Origin: Marinobacter arenosus
GTDB taxonomy: Bacteria; Pseudomonadota; Gammaproteobacteria; Pseudomonadales; Oleiphilaceae
NCBI RefSeq assembly: GCF_019264345.1
Contig: NZ_JAHVAO010000001.1
Coordinates: 930,001 to 994,000 of the forward strand
Direction: 5' to 3'
Length of the DNA: 64,000 nucleotides
The notes under the pieces were generated by a model. The model searched no databases and was not told the origin of the DNA. It saw only the letters and a list, made by a program, of their open reading frames with translations. Made by a program: the position numbers and the translations under genes. Of the stretch, positions 11,891 to 24,257 are shown piece after piece; the stretch's first letter is position 1, and each line of letters begins with the position of its first letter.

Positions 11891-11920
11891 AACCCCGGCA
11901 ACTCTCGTCGCCGGGGTTTT
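11891..11920 (-). terminator. Rho-independent terminator of gap
   Basis: Stem CCCCGGC (11893-11899) and GCCGGGG (11910-11916) around a 10-nt loop. Read on the - strand, it is followed by GTTTTTGTTTG. It lies about 40 bases after the gap stop. The AAAAC/GTTTT flanks make it weakly bidirectional. Confidence 0.85.
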
Positions 11921-11955
11921 CGAAGACGTTACGCGCCAACTAGGGCTCGTTTCGA

Positions 11956-13425
11956 TCAGTCCCTCGCACGTTTCGGGAAGATCGGATACGTAACGCCGGC
12001 CATCTGGTTCACAACGCGCACAACCTGCGCACTGTAACCAAACTCGTTGTCGTACCACACGTACAGGATCAGGCGCTTACCACCGGCGATGGTGGCCTGG
12101 GCGTCGACCACGCCCGCGTGACGGGATCCCACGAAGTCCGTGGAGACCACTTCCGGCGAATTCACGAAATCGATCTGCTTCTGCAGCTCCGAGTGCAGCG
12201 CCATGTCGCGCAGGTACTCGTTGACACCCTCAACGTCTACATCCTTCTTCAGGTTGAGGTTGAGGATCGCCATGGACACGTTCGGAGTGGGAACGCGGAT
12301 CGCGTTACCGGTCAGCTTGCCCTTCAGCTCGGGCAGAGCCTTGGCAACCGCTTTCGCTGCGCCCGTCTCGGTGATAACCATGTTCAGGGGCGCACTGCGA
12401 CCGCGACGGCTGCCCTTGTGGTAGTTATCGATCAGGTTCTGGTCGTTGGTGTAGGAGTGCACCGTTTCCACGTGACCATCTTCGATGCCGTACTCGTCAT
12501 CAATGGCCTTCAGGACAGGCGTGATCGCATTGGTGGTACAGGACGCCGCCGACAGGATCTTGTCGTCGTCCGTGATCCAGTCGTTGTTGATGCCATACAC
12601 AATGTTCTTGATGTCACCCTTGCCCGGCGCAGTCAGAATGACGCGGCTCACGCCCTTGGACTTCAGGTGCAGACCCAGACCGGCTTCGTCCCGCCACTTA
12701 CCGGTGTTGTCCACCACGATGGCGTTGTTGATGCCGTATTGGGTGTAATCCACCTTGTCCGGCCCATCGGAGTAGATCACCTTGATGTAGTTGCCGTTGG
12801 CGATCAGCGCAGATTCTTCCTCGTTGACGGTAATGGTGCCGTCGAAGGGGCCGTGCACGGAGTCACGACGCAGGAGGCTGGCACGCTTCTCGAGATCGTT
12901 CTCGGCGCCGCCGTTACGCACCACAATGGCTCGCAGACGCAGGTTGTTGCCACCGCCGGCCTTCTCGATCAGGATCCGGGCGAGCAGACGGCCGATACGC
13001 CCAAAGCCGTACAGCACCACGTCCTTGGTGTCATTGTTCGCGTCTTCTTCGGACTGCGCCGCGTACTGTCCAACCACCGGGCCGATTTCACGCTTGAGGA
13101 ACTCGACCAGATCGCCGCCCTCTTCCTTGAACTTGACCGCCAGTTTGCCGATATCCACGTGGGCACGACCGAGTTCAAGCGAATCCATCGCCTGCAGGAT
13201 AGGCAGAGTGTCGTGCACAGACAGCTCACTGTCCTCCACCTGACGAACAAACCGGTGGGCACGGATGATGTCGATCACGGACTGGTTAATGATTGCGCGA
13301 CCGTAGACGGACGTTACCACGTTGTTCTTGCGGTAAAGGCGGCCGATCAGCGGAATCATGGTTTCCGCGGTGGACTCTCTTTCCGTCCAGTTAGACAGGT
13401 GCTGATTGATCTGTTCGTGACTCAC
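11956..13425 (-). CDS. gap: Glyceraldehyde-3-phosphate dehydrogenase, long form
   Basis: A 489-residue GAPDH with an N-terminal extension of about 130 residues ahead of the NAD-binding Rossmann motif YGFGRIGR (about 139-146). The catalytic cysteine is C296 in SAASCTTNAITP, and the C-terminal NEFGYSAQVVRV is canonical. This long form is encoded next to mfd in Pseudomonas (PA3001-PA3002). The extension is helical and of unknown role. I start at the GTG at 13425 because AGAGG lies 8 bases upstream; the longer frame runs through the promoter. The reaction is glyceraldehyde 3-phosphate to 1,3-bisphosphoglycerate, with a preferred direction that cannot be told from sequence. It diverges from mfd. 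Confidence 0.92.
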   Translation of the reverse strand: MSHEQINQHLSNWTERESTAETMIPLIGRLYRKNNVVTSVYGRAIINQSVIDIIRAHRFVRQVEDSELSVHDTLPILQAMDSLELGRAHVDIGKLAVKFKEEGGDLVEFLKREIGPVVGQYAAQSEEDANNDTKDVVLYGFGRIGRLLARILIEKAGGGNNLRLRAIVVRNGGAENDLEKRASLLRRDSVHGPFDGTITVNEEESALIANGNYIKVIYSDGPDKVDYTQYGINNAIVVDNTGKWRDEAGLGLHLKSKGVSRVILTAPGKGDIKNIVYGINNDWITDDDKILSAASCTTNAITPVLKAIDDEYGIEDGHVETVHSYTNDQNLIDNYHKGSRRGRSAPLNMVITETGAAKAVAKALPELKGKLTGNAIRVPTPNVSMAILNLNLKKDVDVEGVNEYLRDMALHSELQKQIDFVNSPEVVSTDFVGSRHAGVVDAQATIAGGKRLILYVWYDNEFGYSAQVVRVVNQMAGVTYPIFPKRARD

Positions 13426-13468
13426 GGTTGGGACCTCTGTGTAACACTGGGAAGAATTTTGGGGGCAT

Positions 13469-13497
13469 ATTATCCAATTTAAATTTCCCAACGGCAA
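13469..13497 (-). promoter_or_regulatory. Promoter of gap
   Basis: On the - strand, TTGCCG (13492-13497), a 17-bp spacer and GATAAT (13469-13474), 44 bases before the GTG start. It overlaps the upstream in-frame extension, which supports the shorter start. Confidence 0.5.
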
Positions 13498-13581
13498 ATA
13501 CCGACTGATTACACTTCATTTAATGCACTCCCTCAGCCCTGGCTTGGGACCCGCCGAAGCCACCTGGCCCTCATGGCGACC

Positions 13582-13610
13582 ATGACACCACCCGGCTCCG
13601 GCGTTAGAAT
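13582..13610 (+). promoter_or_regulatory. Promoter of mfd
   Basis: ATGACA (13582-13587), a 17-bp spacer and TAGAAT (13605-13610). Each hexamer has five of six consensus bases. It lies 50 bases before the mfd ATG and is back-to-back with the gap promoter. Confidence 0.55.
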
Positions 13611-13660
13611 ACGCGCCTCTTCCTCTCCCGGTCACCCACAGCAGGAGAACATAACAGCCC

Positions 13661-16600
13661 ATGAGCCAAGGTGCATCCATGCCAGACCTGCGTCCCACGC
13701 TGATCGCCCCGGCATTCCCCAATAAACCGGCGGACCACCGAACGTGGGGCCAACTGCACGGCAGCAGCGACGCCTTGGCCATCTGCGAAACGGCCCGTGC
13801 TCACCGGGGACTGACCCTGGTCATCACCCGCAGCACCAACGACGCAATCCGCCTGGAACAGGCCATGCGATTCTTTCTCGGCCTGCCGGCCGACGAGGAA
13901 GGCGCCGCCATCACCCGGGACGGGCTTGAGCTGTTGTCACTGCCGGACTGGGAGACACTGCCCTACGACCTGTTTTCGCCGCATCAGGACATCACCTCCC
14001 GGCGCATACGCACACTGCATCGCCTGCCATCGACCAGTCACGGCGTTCTTGTGGTGCCGGCACGAACCCTGATGCACCGCCTGCCACCGGTAACGTACCT
14101 GCAGGGCAACACGCTGTTGCTTGAGGTCGGCCAGTCTCTGGATATCGACACCTGGCGCCTCAACCTGGAATCGGCCGGCTATCGGCATGCGGAAAACGTC
14201 TACGAGCATGGCGAATACGCGGTCCGGGGGGCAATCCTGGACATATACCCGATGGGCTCCAACCTGCCCTACCGCATCGACCTGTTCGACGACGAAATCG
14301 AGACACTGCGCACCTTTGACCCGGAAACCCAGCGATCCATCGATCGCGTGGAGCGCATCGAGCTCCTGCCCGCCTTCGAGTTCCCATGGCACAAGGAGGC
14401 CCGGTCAGGTTTCCGGAATCGCTGGTTCGAACAGTTTCCCGATGCGGATAAAGACGCCCCCATCTACAAGGACGTCACGAACGCCATCACCCCGCCAGGC
14501 ATCGAGTATTACCTGCCGCTGTTTTTTGATGACACGGCGACACTGTTTGACTACCTGCCCGGCCAGACCCAGGTATTCACCGCCGAAGGCCTGAATGACG
14601 CAGTCAACCTCTTCGACTCGGAAACCCGTGACCGCTACGAGGACCGTCGCCACGACCGTCTGCGCCCCATCCTGCCGCCAACCCGCCTGTTTCTGCAGCA
14701 GGACGAGCTCTTTGGCCACCTCAAAGCCTTCCCGAGGGTGACCACGACCGAAGCGCCGGCCACGGGCCCAGGTACTGAAAACTGCGCCACCGAGAGCCTG
14801 CCGGACATCGCCATGGACGGTCGCGCTGCGGATCCCGCCGGCCGTCTCAAGCGGTACCTGAACGACGTCGGCGGGCGTGTACTTATCTGCGCGGAATCCT
14901 CCGGTCGCCGGGAAGCCCTGATCGAGAATCTTGGAGACCACCAGCTCAAGCTCGTGACCCAGCAAAGCTGGCAGGACTTCCTGGACGACGAAAACTGCAC
15001 CCTGGGCATTACCATAGCCCCGATGGAACAGGGGCTGGTCCTTCCCAAACAGCACCTGACCCTGATCACCGAAACCGCCCTGTTCGGGGAGCGGGTTCTG
15101 CAGCGCCGCCGGCGCCAGAAACCGACTGAAATAGACGACGCCGGCTACCGCGACCTGTCGGAGCTCCGGATCGGCGCCCCGGTGGTGCACATTGATCACG
15201 GCGTGGGTCGCTATCAGGGCCTCGAGACCATCACCGTCGAAGGGGACTCCAACGAATTCCTGATGCTGGAATACGCCGGCGGCTCAAAGCTCTACGTACC
15301 GGTTTCCAGCCTGCACCTGATCTCACGCTACGCCGGCAACGACACCGACCATGCGCCCTTGCACAAGCTGGGCAACGAGCGCTGGAGTCAGGCAAAACAG
15401 AAAGCCCTGGAGAAGATCCGGGATACCGCGGCCGAGCTGCTGGATGTCTATGCCCGCCGGGAAGCCCGCAAGGGATTCACCTTCGACGACCCCAAAGAAG
15501 CCTACCGCGCGTTTGCCGCAGGCTTTCCGTTTGAGGAAACCCCGGATCAGGAAGTGGCCATCCAGGCGGTTATCGAGGACATGACCAGCGAGCGCCCAAT
15601 GGACCGACTGGTCTGTGGCGACGTCGGCTTCGGCAAAACCGAAGTCGCCATGCGCGCCGCGTTCATGGCGACCTACTCGGGCAAACAGGTGGCGGTTCTC
15701 GTGCCCACCACCCTGCTGGCCCAGCAACATTACGAATCCTTCCGGGACAGGTTTTCCGATACCGCGGTCAACGTTGAACTGCTCAGCCGCTTTCGCAGTT
15801 CCAGCCAGACCAGCAAGGCCCTCGAAGCCATCGAGGCGGGCAAGGCCGACATCGTCATCGGCACTCACAAGCTGCTGCAGGGCGACATCAAGTTCAAGAA
15901 TCTCGGCCTTGTCATCATCGACGAGGAGCATCGCTTCGGGGTACAGCAGAAGGAGAAATTCAAGGCCCTGCGGGCGGAAGTAGACATGCTGACCCTGACG
16001 GCGACGCCCATTCCGCGCACCCTGAACATGGCCATGGGCCACCTGCGCGACCTGTCGATCATTGCCACGCCGCCAGCCCGACGGCTGTCCGTTAAAACCT
16101 TCGTCCGGCAGCGTGACGACGCCATGGTCAAGGAAGCCATCCTCCGGGAAATCCTGCGGGGCGGTCAGGTGTACTTCCTGCATAACGATGTTGCGACCAT
16201 CGAGAAGAGCGCCGAGGATCTGCGGCGCCTGATTCCCGAAGCCCGTGTCGGCGTAGCCCATGGCCAGATGCGGGAGCGGGAGCTGGAACAGATCATGTCG
16301 GACTTCTACCACAAGCGTTTCAACGTTCTGGTGTGCAGCACCATCATCGAAACCGGTATCGACATCCCGAGCGCCAACACCATCATCATTGAACGGGCCG
16401 ACAAGTTCGGCCTGGCCCAACTGCACCAGCTGCGGGGCCGGGTTGGCCGGTCGCATCACCAGGCCTACGCGTACTTGCTGACACCGCCACCGAAATCCAT
16501 CAGCTCCGATGCCAAGAAGCGGCTGGACGCCATTTCGGAATCCCAGGACCTGGGCGCTGGCTTTATGCTCGCCACCCACGACCTGGAGATCCGGGGTGCG

Positions 16601-17190
16601 GGCGAATTGCTGGGCGAGGAGCAGAGCGGGCAGATCGAAAGCATCGGCTTCACCCTCTACATGCAGTTACTGGACGAGGCGGTGAAAGCCATCCGGGAGG
16701 GCCGGACACCGAACGCCGACCTTCCGCTGAGCCACGGTACCGAGATGAACCTGCGGATTCCCGCGCTCATTCCGGAAGACTACCTGCCCGATGTGCACAA
16801 TCGCCTCATGCTCTACAAGCGCATTGCCAGCGTGGAGAACAAAGCCGCATTAAAAGAACTTCAGGTTGAGATGATTGATCGCTTCGGATTATTACCGGAA
16901 CCGGCGAAGAACCTGATGCGTCAGGCAGAGCTGCGATTGCAGGCTGAAGGTCTGGGCATTGTCCAGGTGGACGCCGGCAAGGAGTGGGCACGACTGGAGT
17001 TCGGCGAAACCACACCGGTTGACCCGCTGATTCTGGTTAAAAAAATGCAATCCGCACCAGACCAGTACCGACTGGAAGGCGCCAACAGCTTCCGTTTTCG
17101 GCTGAAGGACGCGTCCACCGGTGGTAAACTCGACGGCATTTCCGAAATGCTTGGCGAGCTGGCACCCGCGAAAACGGCTGCAACCGCCAC

Positions 17191-17194
<4 letters not shown>
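13661..17194 (+). CDS. mfd: Transcription-repair coupling factor
   Basis: A 1177-residue SF2 translocase that releases RNA polymerase stalled at DNA lesions and recruits UvrA. In order: a UvrB-like module (to about residue 330), a degenerate middle domain, the RNA-polymerase interaction domain (VVHIDHGVGRYQGL at about 507), Walker A DVGFGKTEVA (about 653), the DEEH box in IIDEEHRFG (about 751), motif VI RGRVGRSHH (about 925) and the C-terminal TRCF domain from about 1020. All motifs are intact. A second in-frame ATG six codons in (13679) is an equally good start. It overlaps csiV by ATGA. Confidence 0.97.
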
Positions 17195-20025
<2,831 letters not shown>

Positions 20026-20048
20026 CGGATCCCTCTGTTCAATCTGGT

Positions 20049-20549
20049 TTAACGGATGACGACGGCCGTGCCAGCACTGACCCGATCGTACAGGTCGACG
20101 ACGTCGGCATTGCGCATGCGGACACAGCCGTGCGACATGGGAACGCCCATGGGCTCGGTATCCGGCGTGCCGTGAATGTATATGAAGCGGCGGAAAGTAT
20201 CGACCCCGCGCCCGCGGTTTTTGCCGGGCTCGAGGCCACAGAGCCAGAGAATGCGGCTCAGGATCCAGTCCCGCTCGGGGTTCTGGCGGGACAACTCCGG
20301 GGTATGGATTTCCCCCGTCGGCCGACGGCCACGGAAGACCGTGCGAATGGGTTGACCCCCGCCAATCTTGGCACGGATGTAGTGCTCTCCACGGGGCGTA
20401 CAACCACTGCTGTCCTGCTCCCCGGGACCGTTGAGGGCGGTGGAAACCGGGTACTCGACCAGCACCGTGCCGTCATGACTGACCAGAGTCAGGACCTGAC
20501 GATCGAGGCTGATGCGGATTTTCGGGGCGGTGGAACGGTCGAAACTCAA
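20049..20549 (-). CDS. L,D-transpeptidase (YkuD domain)
   Basis: A 166-residue single-domain YkuD protein. The catalytic motif HGTPDTEPMGVPMSHGCVRM (about residues 126-145) has the conserved His and the SHGCVRM cysteine. Such enzymes cut and join peptidoglycan stem peptides (3-3 cross-links or lipoprotein attachment). The start codon is TTG (20549) with AAGGGAG ten bases upstream. No signal peptide is visible, which is odd for a periplasmic enzyme; related short cytoplasmic-looking YkuD proteins exist in Pseudomonas relatives. It lies 23 bases upstream of mscS and 58 bases downstream of psrA, probably in one unit. Confidence 0.88.
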   Translation of the reverse strand: MSFDRSTAPKIRISLDRQVLTLVSHDGTVLVEYPVSTALNGPGEQDSSGCTPRGEHYIRAKIGGGQPIRTVFRGRRPTGEIHTPELSRQNPERDWILSRILWLCGLEPGKNRGRGVDTFRRFIYIHGTPDTEPMGVPMSHGCVRMRNADVVDLYDRVSAGTAVVIR

Positions 20550-20607
20550 ATCGGTGAAGCTCCCTTCGGGCTGGTGCCAGAAGGAAGCCTAACCGACTGC
20601 ACAGAAC

Positions 20608-21285
20608 TCAGGCAACCGAGACCTTGCTGCCAGAGGGAGGCACAAGCATGGTGTCTTCGGCCTGCATTCCGGCGGCGAGGAACGGCACCAGTCTGGCGGC
20701 AATTTCCTGCACGGTGGTTTCGACACCCAGTTTGTTCTGCAGGATATCCCGCAGCGCGTCGCTGCTGGACATGGTGAAGGCGGTGGCACCCAGCATGAAC
20801 TGGATACGCCAGTAACGGTCGACGGCGGACAACTGGGGCGTTGCTTCCTTGAGCAGACGCATGAAGCGGCTGAAGGGATCGCCATATTCCTGCTCGAGAA
20901 ACTTTCGAAGATGACCCTGGGACTGGGTGTAGGCGAGCCCGAGCAGGCGCATGAAGATGGAAATCCCCTTTTCATTGCGCTGGGGCATGCGGACTGCGCT
21001 CTCGGTCAACGCCCAGAGCGTCTGGTTCAGCGTCGGCGGCTGCCCCTCGCACCGGTCTTCAAGCTCATCGAAGGCTTTCTCCAGCGTGGCCGAAAACGGC
21101 GTCAGAAAACGGGCAAATACGGCATGAATCAGCGCATTTTTTGAACCAAAATGGTAATTGACAGCGGCCAGGTTTACTTTAGCCTTACTGGTGATCATGC
21201 GAAGCGAGGTCTCCGAAAAACCTCGGTCGGCAAACAGCTCTTCGGCTGCATCAAGAATCCGGTCAACGGTGTCAGACTGCGCCAT
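20608..21285 (-). CDS. psrA: Fatty-acid-responsive TetR regulator PsrA
   Basis: A 225-residue TetR-family regulator. The helix-turn-helix occupies residues 10-55: ILDAAEELFADRGFSETSLR and AAVNYHFGSKNALIHAVF. The opening MAQSDTVDRILDAAEELF is nearly that of Pseudomonas PsrA, which lies in the same neighbourhood (after mtnP and nagZ). PsrA represses itself and fatty-acid degradation genes and is released by long-chain acyl-CoA; in Pseudomonas it also activates rpoS. Two PsrA-type palindromes overlap its own promoter here, which supports the identity. lexA, its partner downstream in Pseudomonas, is not adjacent. Confidence 0.92.
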   Translation of the reverse strand: MAQSDTVDRILDAAEELFADRGFSETSLRMITSKAKVNLAAVNYHFGSKNALIHAVFARFLTPFSATLEKAFDELEDRCEGQPPTLNQTLWALTESAVRMPQRNEKGISIFMRLLGLAYTQSQGHLRKFLEQEYGDPFSRFMRLLKEATPQLSAVDRYWRIQFMLGATAFTMSSSDALRDILQNKLGVETTVQEIAARLVPFLAAGMQAEDTMLVPPSGSKVSVA

Positions 21286-21305
21286 TTTATTCTCAAAGCC
21301 TCTAG

Positions 21306-21332
21306 CAAACGTCTGTTTGAAACATACGTTTG
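21306..21332. promoter_or_regulatory. Tandem PsrA operators
   Basis: CAAAC-GTCT-GTTTG (21306-21319) and GAAAC-ATAC-GTTTG (21319-21332). Both fit the published PsrA consensus of G/CAAAC, 2-4 bases, GTTTG/C. They share one base, have centres 13 bp apart and cover the -10 and start region of psrA. Confidence 0.75.
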
Positions 21333-21349
21333 AAGCCAGTCTATGTCAA
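21321..21349 (-). promoter_or_regulatory. Promoter of psrA
   Basis: On the - strand, a perfect TTGACA (21344-21349), 17-bp spacer and TATGTT (21321-21326). The -35 overlaps the stop codon of the upstream gene. The operators overlap spacer, -10 and start site. Confidence 0.7.
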
Positions 21350-22257
21350 GCTCTGGGCTCTGGCTCTGCGGCCACCCCTTGCCAGCCGCGATCAATTGCC
21401 CGCTGGTTCCCCTCGAAAAACGCTTTCTGCACCCGGTCGTAGGCCTTCTCGGCTTCCAGCAGATAGATGAGGTACATGCGAACATGGTCCCGCCGGTTCA
21501 GATTGCGTGCCAACGCCCGCTGCTCCGACAACCTGAGCAGATTGCTGAACCGGGTGTTCTTCAGGGCCGGATTAAAGTCCGCCATCCGGGCACACTGCCA
21601 GATCAAGCCATCACTGCCTTCCAGGTGAGCGGCGTGGGCCCGCGCATCCCGAAGCATTCGCTGCCGCTTCATTACCACATCCAGGTAGGAGGGACTGGCG
21701 GTATAAATCCGCCTCACCGAGGGAATGCCCAATAACAGGATAATGACGAACGCACCAAAGCCGGTACCGGCGACCCAGGCCGGGACCAAACCGGTCAGAC
21801 CGCTCAGAAACACCAGCGCCGCCAGCAGCGCACTGAACAGCCAGAGGTCCCGCCGCCTGCGCGCCGCCGCGAGTGTGTAGTTATCCGGCCAGTCCGCCAT
21901 GGCCAGTTGATCAAAGTCCATCAACAGGACCCGGTCGCATTGACGCAGCATGAGCCGAAGCTGACGTTGCCGGGATAGGGCCAGCGTCTGCTCGACGTCA
22001 TCGCCGGCAATCTCCTCTTGCCCCGACGCCTCGGAGTCCGCCGGGCCATCGCCGCTCCTGCTCACTGGGGACTCGTCCGGACTGTCTTCTTTTGAAGACG
22101 GCTCCGGGCGCACACTTGCGGGCATCGCCGATGGCGTGGCGGGCTGGGCAGGGTTCGGTGCCGTTGACGGTAACGGATCGGCAGCCCGGCCCGGACGCAG
22201 TACGGCGCCCTGGGCGGGATCCTTGACGGGCGGTGCGGTCCTCTGATTCTCAGCCAT
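21346..22257 (-). CDS. Unknown two-helix membrane protein with disordered N-terminus
   Basis: Not recognised. 303 residues from the ATG at 22257; a TTG two codons earlier is possible. Residues 1-90 are rich in P, S, A, E and D and look disordered. Residues 95-135 are a charged helical stretch (SRQRQLRLMLRQCDRVLLMD). Two close hydrophobic helices follow at about 139-156 and 162-178, then a basic, tryptophan- and tyrosine-containing C-terminal domain of about 120 residues. The topology suggests both ends in the cytoplasm. It is transcribed towards psrA, 60 bases away, and diverges from ribE. No strong Shine-Dalgarno sequence is visible. No function is proposed. Confidence 0.75.
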   Translation of the reverse strand: MAENQRTAPPVKDPAQGAVLRPGRAADPLPSTAPNPAQPATPSAMPASVRPEPSSKEDSPDESPVSRSGDGPADSEASGQEEIAGDDVEQTLALSRQRQLRLMLRQCDRVLLMDFDQLAMADWPDNYTLAAARRRRDLWLFSALLAALVFLSGLTGLVPAWVAGTGFGAFVIILLLGIPSVRRIYTASPSYLDVVMKRQRMLRDARAHAAHLEGSDGLIWQCARMADFNPALKNTRFSNLLRLSEQRALARNLNRRDHVRMYLIYLLEAEKAYDRVQKAFFEGNQRAIDRGWQGVAAEPEPRA

Positions 22258-22309
22258 GCTCAACGGTCCGGAAAATGGGCAACGGAATAGCCCTGAAATG
22301 CAGCTCTAT

Positions 22310-22323
22310 CTGTCTATCGACAG
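22310..22323. promoter_or_regulatory. Palindrome in divergent region (possible operator)
   Basis: CTGTC-TATC-GACAG, a perfect 5-bp inverted repeat with a 4-base spacer, between the unknown membrane-protein gene and ribE. The CTGT/ACAG spacing is six bases, not the eight of a LexA box. The binding protein is unknown. Confidence 0.3.
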
Positions 22324-22375
22324 TTTACCGCCATTCTTGAGTCAGCGTCACAACCCGAATGGCGATCCGGCGAAC

Positions 22376-22404
22376 TTGGCAATGGCGAACCCGCCCGCTA
22401 TCCT
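22376..22404 (+). promoter_or_regulatory. Promoter of ribE
   Basis: TTGGCA (22376-22381), 17-bp spacer, TATCCT (22399-22404), 50 bases before the ATG. No FMN riboswitch consensus lies between it and the gene. Confidence 0.45.
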
Positions 22405-22454
22405 TGGCCCCCACCCCAGCGGGCAACCAGGTATAAACTTCACGAGGTTCGACC

Positions 22455-23075
22455 ATGTTCACAGGCATCGTTCAAGGCATTGCAACCGTCGAGGAGATCA
22501 AAACGGCTCCCGGACTGAACACGTTCGTGATCCGCTTGCCCGAGGACAAGGTGGGAGGCGTGACCATTGGGGCGTCGGTCGCCATCAATGGCACCTGTTT
22601 GACCGTCACCCGGCAAGACGGCAACGCGCTCTACTTTGACGCCATGCAGGAAACCCTGAGGCTGACCACGCTCGGAAACCTTGAACCCGGGGATGAAATC
22701 AACTTCGAGCGGGCGGCCAGGATCGGTGACGAAATTGGCGGACACCTTCTGTCGGGCCACGTTCATACCACGGCAACGATTGTGGACATCCTGCGGCCGG
22801 AAAATAACGTCACCCTCTGGTTTGAAGTGCCTGAGCAGTGGACCCGCTACATTTTTGCCAAGGGCTATATCGCCATCAACGGTGCCAGCCTCACCATTGG
22901 CGAGGTCCAGGGCAACCGGTTCAATGTGCACCTGATCCCGGAAACCCTTCGGGCAACGACCTTTGGCAAGGCGACCGAGGGAGATCAGGTCAACATCGAG
23001 ATCGACAGCCAGACCCAGACGATCGTAGACACCCTCGCTCGCCTTGGTTACGACCAGCCACCCAGACAGCTCTGA
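22455..23075 (+). CDS. ribE: Riboflavin synthase (alpha subunit type)
   Basis: A 206-residue enzyme that dismutates two 6,7-dimethyl-8-ribityllumazine molecules to riboflavin. It shows the duplicated lumazine-binding fold: MFTGIVQGIATVEEI with INGTCLTV and FDAMQETLR in the first half, then GGHLLSGHV, YIAINGASLTIGEV and NVHLIPETLRATTF in the second. It resembles the stand-alone E. coli RibC protein more than the copies found in rib operons, and no other rib gene is close. GAGG lies seven bases before the ATG. The flavins it supplies are needed by NqrB/C/F and SthA, but the genes are not linked by operon structure. Confidence 0.93.
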   Translation: MFTGIVQGIATVEEIKTAPGLNTFVIRLPEDKVGGVTIGASVAINGTCLTVTRQDGNALYFDAMQETLRLTTLGNLEPGDEINFERAARIGDEIGGHLLSGHVHTTATIVDILRPENNVTLWFEVPEQWTRYIFAKGYIAINGASLTIGEVQGNRFNVHLIPETLRATTFGKATEGDQVNIEIDSQTQTIVDTLARLGYDQPPRQL

Positions 23076-23105
23076 CCGAAAACAGCCACCACACCGCCGA
23101 ATCGG

Positions 23106-24257
23106 CTAACCCAGCCCCGCTTCGAGAACGACAAACTTCGGGTTCGCATCGAGCTGGCGAACCTGCGGGAAAAACCGACGCAAACTCCGGTGGTAACCAA
23201 GGTGACGGTTGCCAACCATGAGCAGTCGACCGCCGGGGGTCAGATGTTTCGCCGCCTGCCCGAACAGGCGCAGTGCCACGTGATCGCCGACAACCCCACC
23301 CTCGTGGAACGGTGGGTTCAGCAGGATCAGGTCAAACAAACCGGCGGACTCCGCTATGCCATCCCCATGTTCAAAGTGAACCCGGCTGTCGGGGAACGCT
23401 CCGGACACGTTGTGGCGAGCGCTGACAACAGCCTGGCTGGACACGTCGGAGAAAGTGAGGGACAGGTCCTGCCGCACGACCAGCGCCGTCAAACCCACCA
23501 CACCATTGCCGCAAGCCAGGTCCAGTACTGGGGCATTCGTCGCCAGGCCCGACACCAGCCGCTTCACGTGGGGCAGCAACAACCGTGTGCCGATATCCAG
23601 CTTCTCCCGGGCAAAGACCGCAGGCAGAGCCTCAACCCGGAATCCGGCGTCGTCAGGATGGTACCCCTTCCATACGCCCGACCAACCTTCGAGCGTCGCC
23701 TCACCGCGCCGGCAGACCACCACCCGGGCCTTTTTACGGGCGGGACAGACCTGTTCTGTGTGCACGGCCTGAGCAAATACCTCCACGCCTCGATCCGGCA
23801 GATGCTTGATCATGCCACCGGCGAGCAACACACCGTCGGGTTTGAGAATGCCATTCGCCCAGCGCAGCAGCCAGGCCAGATAATCCGCGTGGCGGGGAAT
23901 TCTGACAATGACGACGTCATAGACGCCCTCTGGCGGATTCAGCCAACTGCGTACACTCACCCCGTCAGCCGCGCCGGGATTGATCCGGGCATTGTGCGCC
24001 AGAGCTTCCGCCAGCGTCGCACTATCCGCCACCAGGTCCGGCTGGTAGCGGTGCAGGCCCAGCGCCAAGGCGCCGAACTGATCATCGACAACAAGCACTT
24101 TCGGCGCTTTGCCGGCATCCACGCGCTGGAAAACTTCCTGCAGTAACAGTTCATCCGCGGCATCCCATGCGCGGAGTGACGGATCGCCGCCGCCCGGCCG
24201 GGACAGGCTGAGCTGACCGTCCGGATAATCCAGTACTGCAGTTGTCATTTCAGGCAT
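23106..24257 (-). CDS. rlmG: 23S rRNA (guanine-N2-)-methyltransferase RlmG
   Basis: A 383-residue two-domain methyltransferase. The N-terminal half is a degenerate methyltransferase fold (LRAWDAADELLLQE, VDDQFGALALGL). The C-terminal half is active, with the SAM-binding VLDLACGNGVVGLTAL and the catalytic NPPFHEGG, then VGNRHLGYHRSLRRFF and KFVVLEA. These fit RlmG, which methylates G1835 of 23S rRNA. The related RsmC is encoded next on the same strand. An ATG three codons in (24248) is an alternative start, and neither has a clear Shine-Dalgarno sequence. It converges with ribE, 30 bases apart. Confidence 0.88.
   Translation of the reverse strand: MPEMTTAVLDYPDGQLSLSRPGGGDPSLRAWDAADELLLQEVFQRVDAGKAPKVLVVDDQFGALALGLHRYQPDLVADSATLAEALAHNARINPGAADGVSVRSWLNPPEGVYDVVIVRIPRHADYLAWLLRWANGILKPDGVLLAGGMIKHLPDRGVEVFAQAVHTEQVCPARKKARVVVCRRGEATLEGWSGVWKGYHPDDAGFRVEALPAVFAREKLDIGTRLLLPHVKRLVSGLATNAPVLDLACGNGVVGLTALVVRQDLSLTFSDVSSQAVVSARHNVSGAFPDSRVHFEHGDGIAESAGLFDLILLNPPFHEGGVVGDHVALRLFGQAAKHLTPGGRLLMVGNRHLGYHRSLRRFFPQVRQLDANPKFVVLEAGLG

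Noticed and set aside
12118..13482. 454-codon + strand frame opposite gap
   Set aside because: It mirrors the conserved GAPDH frame, and its composition (V, D, H, R rich) is that of an antisense shadow.
20026..20403. N-terminal extension of the mscS frame
   Set aside because: It lies antisense-like through the L,D-transpeptidase gene (same strand, other frame), is rich in R, H and P, and has a better Shine-Dalgarno sequence only at 20025.
22310..22323. LexA box
   Set aside because: CTGT and ACAG are separated by six bases; the LexA site needs eight.
22258..22454. FMN riboswitch before ribE
   Set aside because: The RFN consensus is not visible, and the space after the promoter is only about 45 bases.
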